A DNA stretch of 64,000 bases from Pseudarthrobacter sulfonivorans. Its GTDB lineage: Bacteria > Actinomycetota > Actinomycetes > Actinomycetales > Micrococcaceae. Of the stretch, positions 7,500 to 18,168 are shown in pieces. Location of the stretch: contig NZ_CP013747.1 in assembly GCF_001484605.1 (NCBI RefSeq), forward strand, positions 2,852,001 to 2,916,000. The letters are read 5' to 3'. Within the stretch, counting starts at the first letter, position 1. The number at the start of each line of letters is the position of its first letter. Made by a program: the position numbers and the translations under genes. The notes under the pieces were generated by a model. The model did no database searches, had not been told where the DNA came from, and was given only the letters and a program-made list of their open reading frames with translations.

Positions 7500-9854
7500 A
7501 TGAAGTTCGGCAAGCAGCCCGCCCCCGTCGCGGACATCAACGAGGACAACCTCGAAGTCCACAAGCCCAAAACGGAAGCGGCCGGAATCAAGGCCGTCAT
7601 GGTGGCCCTCGAGCGCGCGGTGGCCCAGGCCGGGGTGACCCGGACGGCGCAGTCCCTGCTGCGGCTGAACCAACAGGGCGGCTTCGACTGCCCAGGCTGT
7701 GCCTGGCCGGAATCGGCCACGAAGCGCAAAGCGGCCGAGTTCTGCGAGAACGGGGCCAAAGCGGTGGCCGAGGAGAACACCCTCCGCACGGTCGGGGCCG
7801 AGTTCTGGGCCCGGCACTCCATCGCCGAACTCTCCGGGAAAACGGAGTACTGGCTAGGCAACCAGGGCCGGCTGAGCGAACCGGTAGTGATCCGCGAGGG
7901 CGACACGCATTACTCGCCGATCTCCTGGACCGAAGCCTTCGAGCTGATCGGCGAACACATCCGGGCCTCCACCCCGGACCGGTCCGTCTTCTACACTTCG
8001 GGCCGCACCGCCAACGAAACCGCGTTTATGTACCAGCTGTTCGCGCGGGCACTGGGCACCAACAACCTGCCCGACTGTTCCAACATGTGCCATGAGTCCT
8101 CCGGCTCGGCGCTGAACCCGACCATCGGCATCGGCAAGGGCACCGTGTCCCTGGAGGACATCCACGATTCCGAGCTCATCTTTGTGGTGGGGCAGAACCC
8201 GGGCACCAACCACCCCCGGATGCTCTCAGCGCTGAAGGAATGCAAGGACAAGGGCGGCAAGGTGGTGGCGGTCAACCCGCTGCCGGAGGCGGGACTGTTC
8301 AACTTCAAGGATCCGCAGACCGTTTCCGGTGTGGTGGGCGGCGGCACACCGCTCGCCGACGAGTACCTGCAGATCAAGGTCGGCGGTGACCTGGCACTGT
8401 TCCAGGCACTGGGCCACCTGCTCCTGGCGGAGGAAGAGCGCAACCCGGGCACCGTCGTCGACCGTTCCTTTATCGACGCACAAACCGACGGGTTCGACGC
8501 CTACCGAGACGCCCGCCAGGAACTGGACTGGGCGGAAACCGAGAAGGCCACCGGCCTATCCCGCGAACAAATTGAGACCGTGGCTGGGATGCTGATCAGG
8601 TCCAAGGCCACCATCTTCTGCTGGGCCCTCGGCGTGACGCAGCAGCCGCACTCGGTGGACACCATCAAGGAGATGGTCAACGTCCTGCTGCTGCAGGGCA
8701 ACTTCGGCAAACCCGGCGCCGGCGCCTGCCCCGTCCGCGGCCACTCCAACGTCCAGGGCGACCGGACCATGGGCATCTGGGAAAAACCCAAGGAATGGCT
8801 CCTCGAAGCACTTGACAAAGAGTTCGCGATCGAGTCCCCGCGGCACCACGGCCACGACGCCGTCGAAACCATGGCGGCCTTCGAGCGGGACGAGGTGGAC
8901 GTTTTTGTGTCCATGGGCGGAAACTTCTCGCTCGCCTGTTCCGATACCGAGACCCTGGAAGCCGGGATGCAGCGGATTGGCCTGACCGTGCACGTGTCCA
9001 CCAAGCCGAACCGGTCCCACGTGGTGCACGGCCGCACGTCGCTCATCCTGCCCACCCTCGGCCGGACGGACAAGGACGACAAGCACGCCAAGGGCGTACA
9101 GTTCCTGTCCGTGGAGGACTCCATGTCCGTGGTCCACTCCACCCAGGGCAGGCTGGCGCCGGTGTCCGAGCACCTGCTCGCCGAACCGGTGATCGTCGCG
9201 CGGATGGCAGAGGCCACCTTCGGGCCGGACCACCTGGTGGACTGGAGGGCCATGGCCGGGGACTACGACGTGGTCCGTGACCACATCTCCCGCGTCATCC
9301 CCGGATTCGAGGACTTCAACGCCCGGATCCGGACCAAAAACGGTTTTGTGCTGCCCAACCCGCCGCGGGACACCAGGTCGTTCAAGACCGACATCGGCCG
9401 CGGCCGCTTCACCGTCAGCCCGCTCGAGTACCTGTCTCCGCCCCACGGCCATCTGGTCCTCCAGACCATCCGCAGCCACGACCAGTACAACACCACGTTC
9501 TACGGCCTGGATGACCGGTACCGGGGGATCTCGGGCGGGCGCCGGGTGATTCTGGTGCATCCGGAGGACCTGGCAGAACTGGGTTTCCAGGACCGGGACC
9601 TCGTGGACGTGGTCAGCACCTTCCGTGGGCACGACCGGCAGGCGTACAAGTTCCGACTGGTGGCCTACCCGACGGCGAAGGGCTGCGCGGCGGCATACTT
9701 CCCCGAGGCCAACGCCCTGGTTCATAAAGAGAACGTGGCGCGGGAATCCAACACCCCCGGTTTCAAGGCCATGTTCGTCCGGTTTGTGCCGCACGTGGCG
9801 GAGCCGGAAGCCGCCGAGGAGTCCGCTTCGCTGGCGGCTGCCACTGCCAGCTGA
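7500..9854 (+). CDS. FdhF/YdeP-family molybdopterin oxidoreductase (formate-dehydrogenase-like)
   Basis: The 784-residue protein belongs to the molybdopterin oxidoreductase superfamily, in the branch often annotated FdhF/YdeP. A CPGC pair lies at residues 64-67. The molybdenum-site region is DCSNMCHESSG, and a C-terminal molydopterin dinucleotide-binding domain contains TIRSHDQYNTT. It lacks a selenocysteine codon and a signal peptide, so it should be cytoplasmic. AAAGGAAG precedes the ATG at 7500. Just after the formaldehyde dehydrogenase operon, oxidation of formate to CO2 is the most economical role, but several family members have unknown substrates. Confidence 0.85.
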   Translation: MKFGKQPAPVADINEDNLEVHKPKTEAAGIKAVMVALERAVAQAGVTRTAQSLLRLNQQGGFDCPGCAWPESATKRKAAEFCENGAKAVAEENTLRTVGAEFWARHSIAELSGKTEYWLGNQGRLSEPVVIREGDTHYSPISWTEAFELIGEHIRASTPDRSVFYTSGRTANETAFMYQLFARALGTNNLPDCSNMCHESSGSALNPTIGIGKGTVSLEDIHDSELIFVVGQNPGTNHPRMLSALKECKDKGGKVVAVNPLPEAGLFNFKDPQTVSGVVGGGTPLADEYLQIKVGGDLALFQALGHLLLAEEERNPGTVVDRSFIDAQTDGFDAYRDARQELDWAETEKATGLSREQIETVAGMLIRSKATIFCWALGVTQQPHSVDTIKEMVNVLLLQGNFGKPGAGACPVRGHSNVQGDRTMGIWEKPKEWLLEALDKEFAIESPRHHGHDAVETMAAFERDEVDVFVSMGGNFSLACSDTETLEAGMQRIGLTVHVSTKPNRSHVVHGRTSLILPTLGRTDKDDKHAKGVQFLSVEDSMSVVHSTQGRLAPVSEHLLAEPVIVARMAEATFGPDHLVDWRAMAGDYDVVRDHISRVIPGFEDFNARIRTKNGFVLPNPPRDTRSFKTDIGRGRFTVSPLEYLSPPHGHLVLQTIRSHDQYNTTFYGLDDRYRGISGGRRVILVHPEDLAELGFQDRDLVDVVSTFRGHDRQAYKFRLVAYPTAKGCAAAYFPEANALVHKENVARESNTPGFKAMFVRFVPHVAEPEAAEESASLAAATAS

Positions 9855-9867
9855 TCACACAGCATAG

Positions 9868-9900
9868 CGGCCCCGTCTCCGATGGGAGTCGGGGCCGTCC
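9868..9900. terminator. Terminator between convergent genes
   Basis: CGGCCCCG (9868-9875) pairs with CGGGGCCG (9890-9897) between the FdhF-like gene and the convergent LuxR-type gene, so it can serve both strands. Confidence 0.6.
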
Positions 9901-9934
9901 TCCTTGCGTTAGCCGGTCAGCGGGGTTTACACCG

Positions 9935-11242
9935 TCACCGGAGTCCGTGGCTGTGTGCCAGAGCGATGGCCTCGGTGCGTGAGCCGACGTCGAGCTTCTT
10001 GAACAGGTTTCGCACGTGGAACTTGACCGTATTCTCGCTGATGCCCAGCTTTGAGGCGATGGTCCTGTTGCGGTGTCCGGCGACAAGGTGCTGGAGCACT
10101 TCGAGTTCCCGGGCGGCAAGGTCCCATCCGGCGACATCCCCGGACGGGCGTGTCGGCAGGTCCAAGGGGAGCGTGACGAAGACGTCTGCACCCCAGCCCG
10201 GCATGACGTCGATCCGCAGCTGTCCGGTGAGCGCCTGGACCCGGCGGTCCAGGCGGGCGATGCTCGGCGCGTCGGCGGCGAGTGCACCGCGGCCGTCGTC
10301 GCGTACGTTGATCAGCAGGTTTTCGCCATCGCAGTCCCACTGCGTCCGTACCCTGCTGACGTCCGGCTGTTCCGTCATGGCCAGCACAAGTCCGCGGACA
10401 ATGGCCCGTGCCGCGTGGGCAACTTCGCCGGGCAGCGCCCTTCCATTCAGCGGCGGTTCGATAAATTCGATCTCGATGCCGCTGTAGCGTGTGAGCGGCC
10501 GCAGGTCCTCCCGCAGTCGTTCGAAAGCCTTGGCAACGGGCTCTTTGACCAGGTCTGTCGTGCGGTCGCTGTGGGTGCGGAGCCCGATTAAAGCCTTGGC
10601 AGTGAGGTCAGTGACGGTTGAGCGGGCTGCTGCATCCTCCAAGGAGGAAGAACGCAGGGCTGCCAGGAGGGTCTCCAGGGTGGTGGAGTGCAGATCGGTC
10701 AGTTCCGCCGTCACGCGGAGGCGCTCAGCGGAAGCCGCCCGAGATTCCAGCAGGTACGACGGCGGCGCATCAGCCACTTTCTCGCGGATCCGGCGGGCAG
10801 TAAGGCGCCAGAGATACGTCACCAGGTCCAATCCGGAGTTGTGTCCCGAATCGGCAGGGGCGGGATCCGTGAGGACCAGGAGGGCATTGCTGGAGGCGTG
10901 CTTCAGGGCGAGGACGGGCCGGGTCCGGCCAGCGATCTCGGCTTCCCCAAACCAGGGTGCCTCATCCGAAAGGGCAGCGCGAAGCGTGTCAAGCTCGGCG
11001 ATGGAGGCCCGGGAGATGATTTCTTCGTCGCCCGCCTTTTTCTGCGGCCGCCCCGTGCAGTCTTCGGTGAAGATGACCAGCGCACTGCCTCCCATGAAGG
11101 GGAGTGTGGCATCGCGCAACCGCTCCGCTATCTGGGCCAGAGGGGCATCGGCCAAGGCTGCCACGCTCTGCAAAAGCGGCCACGGCAGGTCTGGAAGAGG
11201 CATGGTGGATTCCTTCAGGGATGGGTCAGGGGCTGCACTCAT
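9935..11242 (-). CDS. LuxR-type regulator with a kinase-like ATPase core
   Basis: The 435-residue protein ends in a NarL/LuxR helix-turn-helix (residues 372-435, TIASKLGISENTVKFHVRN). The preceding part resembles a NarX-class histidine kinase: a dimerisation-like helix with ELTDLHSTT where a kinase would have ELHD, and ATP-lid boxes RDDGRGAL and GWGADVFV. No receiver domain is present. The N-terminal 160 residues look GAF-like. I infer a one-component regulator in which a degenerate kinase module drives DNA binding. It is divergent from tkt and shares the 163-bp control region that holds the RuMP block, so it is the first candidate to control tkt and hxlB. Confidence 0.8.
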   Translation of the reverse strand: MSAAPDPSLKESTMPLPDLPWPLLQSVAALADAPLAQIAERLRDATLPFMGGSALVIFTEDCTGRPQKKAGDEEIISRASIAELDTLRAALSDEAPWFGEAEIAGRTRPVLALKHASSNALLVLTDPAPADSGHNSGLDLVTYLWRLTARRIREKVADAPPSYLLESRAASAERLRVTAELTDLHSTTLETLLAALRSSSLEDAAARSTVTDLTAKALIGLRTHSDRTTDLVKEPVAKAFERLREDLRPLTRYSGIEIEFIEPPLNGRALPGEVAHAARAIVRGLVLAMTEQPDVSRVRTQWDCDGENLLINVRDDGRGALAADAPSIARLDRRVQALTGQLRIDVMPGWGADVFVTLPLDLPTRPSGDVAGWDLAARELEVLQHLVAGHRNRTIASKLGISENTVKFHVRNLFKKLDVGSRTEAIALAHSHGLR

Positions 11243-11276
11243 CCCAACAGCTTACCGGGGCGGAAGCGTCCAACCA

Positions 11277-11404
11277 ACCCAAAAGGGTAGTAAGAACCGT
11301 CAGAAAACAGTGTTACCCCTGCCCATTCGATTCGCAATCATGGATATCAACCAGAAAGCATCCGTCCGGCCGCTACAGGCCGACCAGATCCAAGAGGACA
11401 AACC
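11277..11404 (+). promoter_or_regulatory. tkt control region, copy 2 of the duplicated RuMP promoter block
   Basis: Positions 11287-11384 match 1131-1228 upstream of hxlB. Just in front lies an ACCC-AAAA-GGGT-AGT sequence (11277-11291) that resembles the GACTACCC-TATT-GGGTAGTC palindrome upstream of gap. An ATG at 11340 opens a 22-codon peptide starting MDINQKASV whose stop overlaps the tkt GTG start. Compared with hxlB there is a 1-nt length change between this ATG and the gene start. Confidence 0.8.
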
Positions 11405-13558
11405 GTGAACCTGAGAACAAATGTTATGCTCCCCGGCACTACAAATTCAGCAACACTCGACTGGACGCCCGCGGACGAGCGCGCCGTGGACACAGCCCGT
11501 GTTTTGGCTGCGGACGCCGTCGAGAAGGTTGGCAACGGCCACCCCGGCACGGCCATGAGCCTTGCACCGGCCGCCTACCTTCTCTTCCAGAAGCTGATGC
11601 GCCACGACCCCCGCGACCCGGACTGGCTGGGACGTGACCGTTTCATCCTGTCACCCGGTCACTCCTCGCTGACCCTGTACATTCAGCTGTTCCTGTCCGG
11701 CTACGGCCTGGAACTGGACGACCTCAAGGCGCTACGCACCTGGGATTCCCTCACGCCGGGCCACCCCGAGTACAAGCACACCGCCGGCGTCGAAATCACC
11801 ACCGGCCCGCTGGGCCAGGGCCTGGCCTCCTCGGTGGGCTTCGCCTACTCGCAGCGCCGGATGCGCGGCCTGTTCGACGCCGACGCTGCCGAGGGCACGT
11901 CCCCGTTTGACCACACCATCTGGGTCATCGCTTCCGACGGCGACATCCAGGAAGGCGTGACCTCCGAGGCTTCCTCGCTGGCCGGCCACCAGGAACTGGG
12001 CAACCTCGTGGTGGTGTACGACGAAAACCACATCTCCATCGAGGACGACACCGACATCTCCTTCACCGAGGACGTCCTCAAGCGCTACGAGGCGTACGGC
12101 TGGCACACCCAGCGCGTTGACTGGACCGAGACGGGCGAATATGTCGAAGACGTCCAGGAGCTGTACTCGGCCCTGCTCGCCGCGAAGGCCGAGACCTCCA
12201 AGCCGTCCATCATCTCGCTGCGCACCATCATCGGGTACCCGGCGCCGAAGAAGCAGAACACCGGCAAGATCCACGGTTCCGCCCTGGGTGCCGACGAAGT
12301 GGCAGGCCTCAAGGAGGTCCTGGGCTTCGATCCGGCCAAGTCCTTCGACGTTGACCAGGACGTCCTGGCGCACGCCCGCGCCGTCGTCGAACGCGGTGCT
12401 GCTGCCCGCATCGAATGGGACGGGTCCTTCGAGGCGTGGCAGTCGGCCAACCCTGAGGGCGCTGCGTTGTTGGAGCGGATCGAAGCCAAGAAGCTTCCAG
12501 CCGGACTCGACGCCGTCCTGCCGGTCTTCGAAGCAGGCAAGGACGTCTCCACCCGCGCAGCGTCCGGCAAGGTCTTGAACGCGATCGGCCCGGTCATGCC
12601 GGAACTGTGGGGCGGTTCGGCCGACCTCGCGGAGTCCAACAACACCACCATCGAGGGATCGCCGTCGTTCATCCCGGCCTCGCGCTCCACGGACACGTGG
12701 AAGGGCAACCCGTACGGTCGGGTCCTGCACTTCGGCATCCGCGAGCACGCCGCGGCCTCGATCGTGAACGGCATCTCGCTGCACGGCCGCACCCGAGCTT
12801 TTTCGGGCACATTCCTGATCTTCAGCGACTACCAGCGCCCCGCCATCCGCCTCTCCGCCCTCATGGGTGTCCCGTCCATCTACGTATGGTCGCATGACTC
12901 CATCGGCCTGGGCGAGGACGGCCCCACTCACCAGCCGGTGGAGCAGCTCTCCACCCTGCGCGCCATCGTGGGCCTGGACGTCGTCCGCCCCGGTGACGCG
13001 AACGAGGTGGGCATAGCGTGGAAGACCATGCTGGAGAACCACGAAAACCCGGCCGGCATCGTCCTGACCCGTCAGAACGTCCCCACCTTCGCCCGCGGTA
13101 ATGGTGCAGCACAGGGCGACACTTTTGCTTCCCCGGCCGGTGTGGCCAAGGGCGGCTACGTCCTGGCTGAAGCATCGAAGGACGGCGCCACCGTGCCGGC
13201 CGACGTGCTCCTGATCGCAACCGGCTCCGAGGTCCAGTTGGCTGTCCAGGCCCGCGAAGCCCTGCAGGCCGAAGGCATCGCCGCCCGCGTTGTCTCCATG
13301 CCGTGCGTCGAGTGGTTCAACAACCAGGACGCCGCCTACCGCGAGTCCGTGCTCCCCGCCGCCGTCAGGGCCCGCGTCTCCGTGGAGGCCGGTCTGGCCC
13401 TGGGCTGGAGGGAATTCGTTGGCGACGCCGGCCGTTCCATCTCGCTCGAGCACTACGGTGCTTCCGCTGACTACAAGCGCCTGTTCCAGGAGTTCGGCAT
13501 TACCGCGGAGGCGGTTGCCGCCGCTGCCAAGGACTCCCTCGCCGCGGCCCGCAACTAG
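11405..13558 (+). CDS. tkt: Transketolase
   Basis: Transketolase moves two-carbon units between sugar phosphates with thiamine diphosphate and here regenerates ribulose 5-phosphate for formaldehyde fixation. The 717-residue product has the usual length. [10 protein letters not shown] lies near residue 40, the ThDP-metal motif [12 protein letters not shown] near 180, and the pyrimidine-domain segment [11 protein letters not shown] near 450. The start is GTG at 11405 with AAGAGGA upstream. The first gene of tkt-tal-rpe-rpiB-fba, it is probably a duplicate dedicated to RuMP growth, because actinobacteria normally carry another tkt elsewhere; that is inference. Confidence 0.96.
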   Translation: MNLRTNVMLPGTTNSATLDWTPADERAVDTARVLAADAVEKVGNGHPGTAMSLAPAAYLLFQKLMRHDPRDPDWLGRDRFILSPGHSSLTLYIQLFLSGYGLELDDLKALRTWDSLTPGHPEYKHTAGVEITTGPLGQGLASSVGFAYSQRRMRGLFDADAAEGTSPFDHTIWVIASDGDIQEGVTSEASSLAGHQELGNLVVVYDENHISIEDDTDISFTEDVLKRYEAYGWHTQRVDWTETGEYVEDVQELYSALLAAKAETSKPSIISLRTIIGYPAPKKQNTGKIHGSALGADEVAGLKEVLGFDPAKSFDVDQDVLAHARAVVERGAAARIEWDGSFEAWQSANPEGAALLERIEAKKLPAGLDAVLPVFEAGKDVSTRAASGKVLNAIGPVMPELWGGSADLAESNNTTIEGSPSFIPASRSTDTWKGNPYGRVLHFGIREHAAASIVNGISLHGRTRAFSGTFLIFSDYQRPAIRLSALMGVPSIYVWSHDSIGLGEDGPTHQPVEQLSTLRAIVGLDVVRPGDANEVGIAWKTMLENHENPAGIVLTRQNVPTFARGNGAAQGDTFASPAGVAKGGYVLAEASKDGATVPADVLLIATGSEVQLAVQAREALQAEGIAARVVSMPCVEWFNNQDAAYRESVLPAAVRARVSVEAGLALGWREFVGDAGRSISLEHYGASADYKRLFQEFGITAEAVAAAAKDSLAAARN

Positions 13559-13573
13559 CCTTTCCCCTGCACT

Positions 13574-13623
13574 GCGGCGGCACCGCGGGACGGCCTTATG
13601 GGGGCGTCCCGCGGTGCCGCCGC
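13574..13623 (+). terminator. Very stable 19-bp hairpin between tkt and tal
   Basis: A perfect inverted repeat pairs 13574-13592 with 13605-13623 around a 12-nt loop. There is no T-run, and tal follows only 45 nt later, so it may set the tkt/tal ratio by partial termination or mRNA protection. Confidence 0.6.
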
Positions 13624-13667
13624 GAACCCTCACCAGTCCACAATTTTTGAAGGAAGAAGCAGAAGCC

Positions 13668-14789
13668 ATGACCAACGCAACCCCCACCGCCCAGCTGTCC
13701 GACGCCGGTGTGTCCATCTGGCTCGACGACCTCTCACGTGAGCGTCTCGCCAGCGGAAGCCTCCAGAAGCTCATCGACGAAAAGAACGTCGTCGGCGTGA
13801 CCACCAACCCGTCCATCTTCCAGGCCGCGATCACCTCCGGCTCGGACTACGACGCAAAGATCGCAGAACTCGCCGCCCAGGGCGCCGGTGTTGAGGAGAC
13901 CATCTTCGAGATCACCACCACCGACGTCGCGGACGCCTGCGACCTGTTCGCCCCGATCGCCGCTGCGACCAAGGGAGTGGACGGCCGTGTCTCCATCGAA
14001 GTTGACCCGCGCCTCGCCTGGGACACGGCCGGCACCATCGCCGAGGCCAAGAACCTCTACAAGAAGGTGGACAAGGACAACGTCCTCATCAAGATCCCCG
14101 CGACGCTCGAAGGCCTGGAAGCGATTACCGCAACCCTCGCCGAAGGCATCAGCGTCAACGTGACCCTGATCTTCTCCCTCGACCGCTACTGCGCCGTCAT
14201 CAACGCCTTCCAATCCGGCCTGGAACTGGCCAAGGAAAACGGGCATGACCTGTCCACGATCCACTCGGTCGCCTCGTTCTTCGTCTCCCGCGTGGACAGC
14301 GAGATCGACAAACGGCTCGACGCCCTCGGCACCGACGAAGCCAAGGCACTCAAGGGCAAGGCCGGCGTAGCCAATGCCCGCCTGGCCTACCAGGTGTACG
14401 AGCAGCTCTTTTCGACCGAACGGTGGGAAGTTCTGACCAAAGCCGGCGCACGCACGCAGCGTCCGCTGTGGGCCTCCACCGGTGTGAAGGACCCTGCCTA
14501 CCCCGACACCCTGTACGTCACCGGACTGGCTGCCGCCGACGTCGTCAACACCATGCCGGAGAAGACGCTTGACGCGACGTTCGACCACGGCGTGGTCACC
14601 GGTGACACCATCACCGGCACCTATGCCGAGTCCAAGGGCGTGCTGTACGCACTGGACGCCCTCGGCATCTCCTACAACGAGGTGGTTGCCCTCCTCGAAT
14701 CGGAGGGCCTGGACAAGTTTGTGGCCAGCTGGAAGGAACTGCTGGCCGACGTCGAAGGCGCCCTCGCCACCGCACGGAAGGCATCCTGA
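13668..14789 (+). CDS. tal: Transaldolase
   Basis: Transaldolase transfers a dihydroxyacetone unit between sugar phosphates and belongs to the transaldolase variant of the RuMP rearrangement. The 373-residue product has the class signature [12 protein letters not shown] near residue 45 and the Schiff-base lysine in VLIKIPAT near 140. The ATG at 13668 follows GAAGGAAG. An in-frame extension further upstream would overlap tkt and the hairpin and is not real. It is spaced 34 nt before rpe. Confidence 0.95.
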   Translation: MTNATPTAQLSDAGVSIWLDDLSRERLASGSLQKLIDEKNVVGVTTNPSIFQAAITSGSDYDAKIAELAAQGAGVEETIFEITTTDVADACDLFAPIAAATKGVDGRVSIEVDPRLAWDTAGTIAEAKNLYKKVDKDNVLIKIPATLEGLEAITATLAEGISVNVTLIFSLDRYCAVINAFQSGLELAKENGHDLSTIHSVASFFVSRVDSEIDKRLDALGTDEAKALKGKAGVANARLAYQVYEQLFSTERWEVLTKAGARTQRPLWASTGVKDPAYPDTLYVTGLAAADVVNTMPEKTLDATFDHGVVTGDTITGTYAESKGVLYALDALGISYNEVVALLESEGLDKFVASWKELLADVEGALATARKAS

Positions 14790-14823
14790 CCCGAGCTCTG
14801 ACCGCTACCGAAAGGCAGACATC

Positions 14824-15543
14824 ATGTCCGCATCACCTCTGAACTGCTGCATCAACCCCAGCATCCTCTCGGCCGACTTCGTCAATCTCGAGGCCGAACT
14901 CGCCCGCATCAGCAACGCCGATGCCGTGCACGTGGATGTTATGGACAACCACTTTGTGCCAAATCTGACCATCGGCCTGCCTGTTGTGGAACGCCTGCAG
15001 AAGGTCAGCCCCGTCCCGTTGGACGCCCACCTGATGATTGCCAACGTGGACCGCTGGGCTCCGCTGTACGCCGACGCCGGCGTGAGCTCTGTGACATTCC
15101 ACGTCGAGGCATCCGACGCCCCCATCAAACTCGCTCGCGAACTTCGCGCACGCGGGGCCAAGGCGGGCATGGCCCTGCGTCCGGCCACTCCGGTGGAACC
15201 GTACCTGGACATGCTCCCCGAACTGGACATGCTGTTGATCATGACGGTGGAGCCGGGCTTTGGCGGCCAGGCGTTCCTGGATGTCATGCTGCCCAAGATC
15301 CGCCGTGCCCGCGCGGCGGTTGACGGTTCAGGAGTGAACGTGGCCATCCAGGTGGACGGCGGCATCACGGAGGAAACCATCACTCGGGCCGCGGAGGCCG
15401 GTGCCAACGTCTTTGTGGCCGGGTCAGCCGTGTACGGCAAGCCGTCTCCTGCGGACGCCATCGAGTCACTGCGCGCGAACGGCCAGCTCGCCTTCGGCCG
15501 AACGGCTCTCCACCTCAACAACATCGCACCCCAACCAGTCTGA
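14824..15543 (+). CDS. rpe: Ribulose-phosphate 3-epimerase
   Basis: The enzyme interconverts xylulose 5-phosphate and ribulose 5-phosphate, giving the formaldehyde acceptor. The 239-residue TIM barrel shows [10 protein letters not shown], the metal-site [20 protein letters not shown] and the phosphate loop QVDGGIT. The ATG at 14824 follows CGAAAGGCA. It ends 10 nt before rpiB, so the two are cotranscribed. Confidence 0.95.
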   Translation: MSASPLNCCINPSILSADFVNLEAELARISNADAVHVDVMDNHFVPNLTIGLPVVERLQKVSPVPLDAHLMIANVDRWAPLYADAGVSSVTFHVEASDAPIKLARELRARGAKAGMALRPATPVEPYLDMLPELDMLLIMTVEPGFGGQAFLDVMLPKIRRARAAVDGSGVNVAIQVDGGITEETITRAAEAGANVFVAGSAVYGKPSPADAIESLRANGQLAFGRTALHLNNIAPQPV

Positions 15544-15553
15544 AGGACCACTC

Positions 15554-16027
15554 ATGCGCGTTCACATCGGAACCGACCACGCCGGTATGGAGCTAAGCTC
15601 CCACCTCATCAATGCACTGTCTGCCAACGGCTACGAGATGGTGGACCACGGGCCGGCGGCCTATGATGCCGAGGACGACTACCCGTCGTTCTGCATCAAG
15701 GCAGCCTCCGCCGTCGTGGCCGATCAGGCCGCAGGCATTGACGCCCTCGGGATTGTGCTGGGCGGTTCGGGCAACGGCGAGCAGATCGCCGCGAACAAGG
15801 TCAAGGGCGTCCGCGCGGCCTTGGCCTGGAACCTCGATACGGCCAAGCTGGCCCGCGAACACAACAACGCCAACGTGGTGGCAGTGGGCGGGCGGCAGCA
15901 CACCGTGCAGGAGGCCACCGAACTGATCGAGGCATTCCTGGCAGAACCGTTTAGTAATGCCGAGCGCCATGAACGCCGCATCGGCAAGATCGCCACCTAC
16001 GAAACCACCGGCGAGGTGGCCGAGTAA
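15554..16027 (+). CDS. rpiB: Ribose-5-phosphate isomerase B
   Basis: The enzyme interconverts ribose 5-phosphate and ribulose 5-phosphate. The 157-residue LacA/RpiB protein has IGTDHAGMELS at its start and the loop GGSGNGEQIAANKV near residue 75. The ATG at 15554 follows GAAGGACCA. With tkt, tal and rpe it completes the acceptor-regeneration branch of the RuMP cycle. Confidence 0.94.
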   Translation: MRVHIGTDHAGMELSSHLINALSANGYEMVDHGPAAYDAEDDYPSFCIKAASAVVADQAAGIDALGIVLGGSGNGEQIAANKVKGVRAALAWNLDTAKLAREHNNANVVAVGGRQHTVQEATELIEAFLAEPFSNAERHERRIGKIATYETTGEVAE

Positions 16028-16039
16028 AAACCCCGGCTA

Positions 16040-16075
16040 CGTCATAGCTCCGTCCCATGCGGCGGGGCTATGACG
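16040..16075 (+). terminator. Hairpin between rpiB and fba
   Basis: A 12-bp stem with one G-T pair joins 16040-16051 and 16064-16075 around a 12-nt loop, 35 nt before the fba start. It is probably a partial terminator or processing site within the operon. Confidence 0.6.
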
Positions 16076-16109
16076 CGTTCACAGACGAAAACTCAGCATA
16101 GGAGTCAGC

Positions 16110-17129
<1,020 letters not shown>

Positions 17130-17135
17130 AGAAGG

Positions 17136-18161
17136 TCAGCCGAACAGGACCGCTGCTTCCTCGTAGCGGTCCTGTGGCACGGTCTTCAGCTTGCCCAGCG
17201 CTTCCGCGAAGCCAACGTGCTCGATATCGGTGCCCTTGAGCGCCACCATGGTGCCCCAGCAGCCCTCCACTACCGAGTCGATCGCGGCCATGCCCAGGCG
17301 CGTTGCAAGGACACGGTCGAAGGCGGACGGGACGCCGCCGCGCTGGATGTGCCCCAGGATCGTTGCACGGGTCTCGATGCCGGTCCGGGCTTCCAGTTCC
17401 GGGACCAACTGGTCCGCGATGCCGCCCAGGCGGGGCCGGCCGAAGGTGTCCAGGCCGCGCTCGGAGTGCGGGGATTCCATGTAGTCCGGAACAAAGCCCT
17501 CGGCCACCACTACCAGCGGTGCGCGCCCGCGGGCGTGGGCTTCCTTCACCCACTGGGCGATCTGTTCGATGCTGATCTTCTGCTCCGGGATCAGGATGGC
17601 GTGGGCGCCTGCGGCCATGCCCGCGTGCAGGGCAATCCAGCCCACGTGCCGGCCCATGACCTCGGCGATCATGCACCGGTGGTGGGATTCTGCCGTGGTG
17701 CGCAGCCTGTCGATTGCTTCGGTGGCGATCTGCACGGCGGTGTCGAAGCCGAAGGTGTAGTCCGTGGCGTCGAGGTCGTTGTCCACGGTCTTGGGGACGC
17801 CCACGATCTTCAGCCCTGCGTCGGTCAGCCGCTTTGCGGCGGCAAGGGTCCCTTCGCCGCCGATGGCAATGATGGCGTCGATGCCCAGGCGATCCATATG
17901 GTCCTTGATGACTGCGGGGCCGCCGCCGTTTTCGAAGGGATTGGTGCGGGACGTGCCCAGGATCGTGCCACCCTGCTTGGCGATGCCGCGGACCATGGTG
18001 CGGGGGATATCGATGATGTCGCCCTCAACCACGCCCCGCCAGCCGTCCAGGAACCCGACAAACTCGTGGCCATGGACGGTGATGCCTTTAAGTACGGCGC
18101 CGCGGATGACAGCGTTCAGTCCGGGGCAGTCGCCACCGCTGGTGAGGATTCCAATTTTCAT
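17136..18161 (-). CDS. pfkA: 6-phosphofructokinase
   Basis: The enzyme phosphorylates fructose 6-phosphate, committing RuMP product to cleavage. The 341-residue protein has GILTSGGDCPGLNA, IAIGGEGTLAAA, and the catalytic VPKTVDNDL. The donor-site residues are Gly in GGEG and Lys in PKTVDND. From the phosphofructokinase family, Gly at the first position favours ATP, whereas PPi enzymes have Asp there, so I predict ATP use. I chose the ATG at 18161, giving MKIGILTSGG; longer forms upstream lack conservation. A 47-codon reading frame with a strong ribosome site ends 7 nt before this start. Confidence 0.94.
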   Translation of the reverse strand: MKIGILTSGGDCPGLNAVIRGAVLKGITVHGHEFVGFLDGWRGVVEGDIIDIPRTMVRGIAKQGGTILGTSRTNPFENGGGPAVIKDHMDRLGIDAIIAIGGEGTLAAAKRLTDAGLKIVGVPKTVDNDLDATDYTFGFDTAVQIATEAIDRLRTTAESHHRCMIAEVMGRHVGWIALHAGMAAGAHAILIPEQKISIEQIAQWVKEAHARGRAPLVVVAEGFVPDYMESPHSERGLDTFGRPRLGGIADQLVPELEARTGIETRATILGHIQRGGVPSAFDRVLATRLGMAAIDSVVEGCWGTMVALKGTDIEHVGFAEALGKLKTVPQDRYEEAAVLFG

Positions 18162-18168
18162 GTTCGGC

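Noticed and set aside
9935..11242. Calling the LuxR-type protein a histidine kinase.
   Set aside because: The ELHD phospho-acceptor motif is altered and the protein ends in its own DNA-binding domain.
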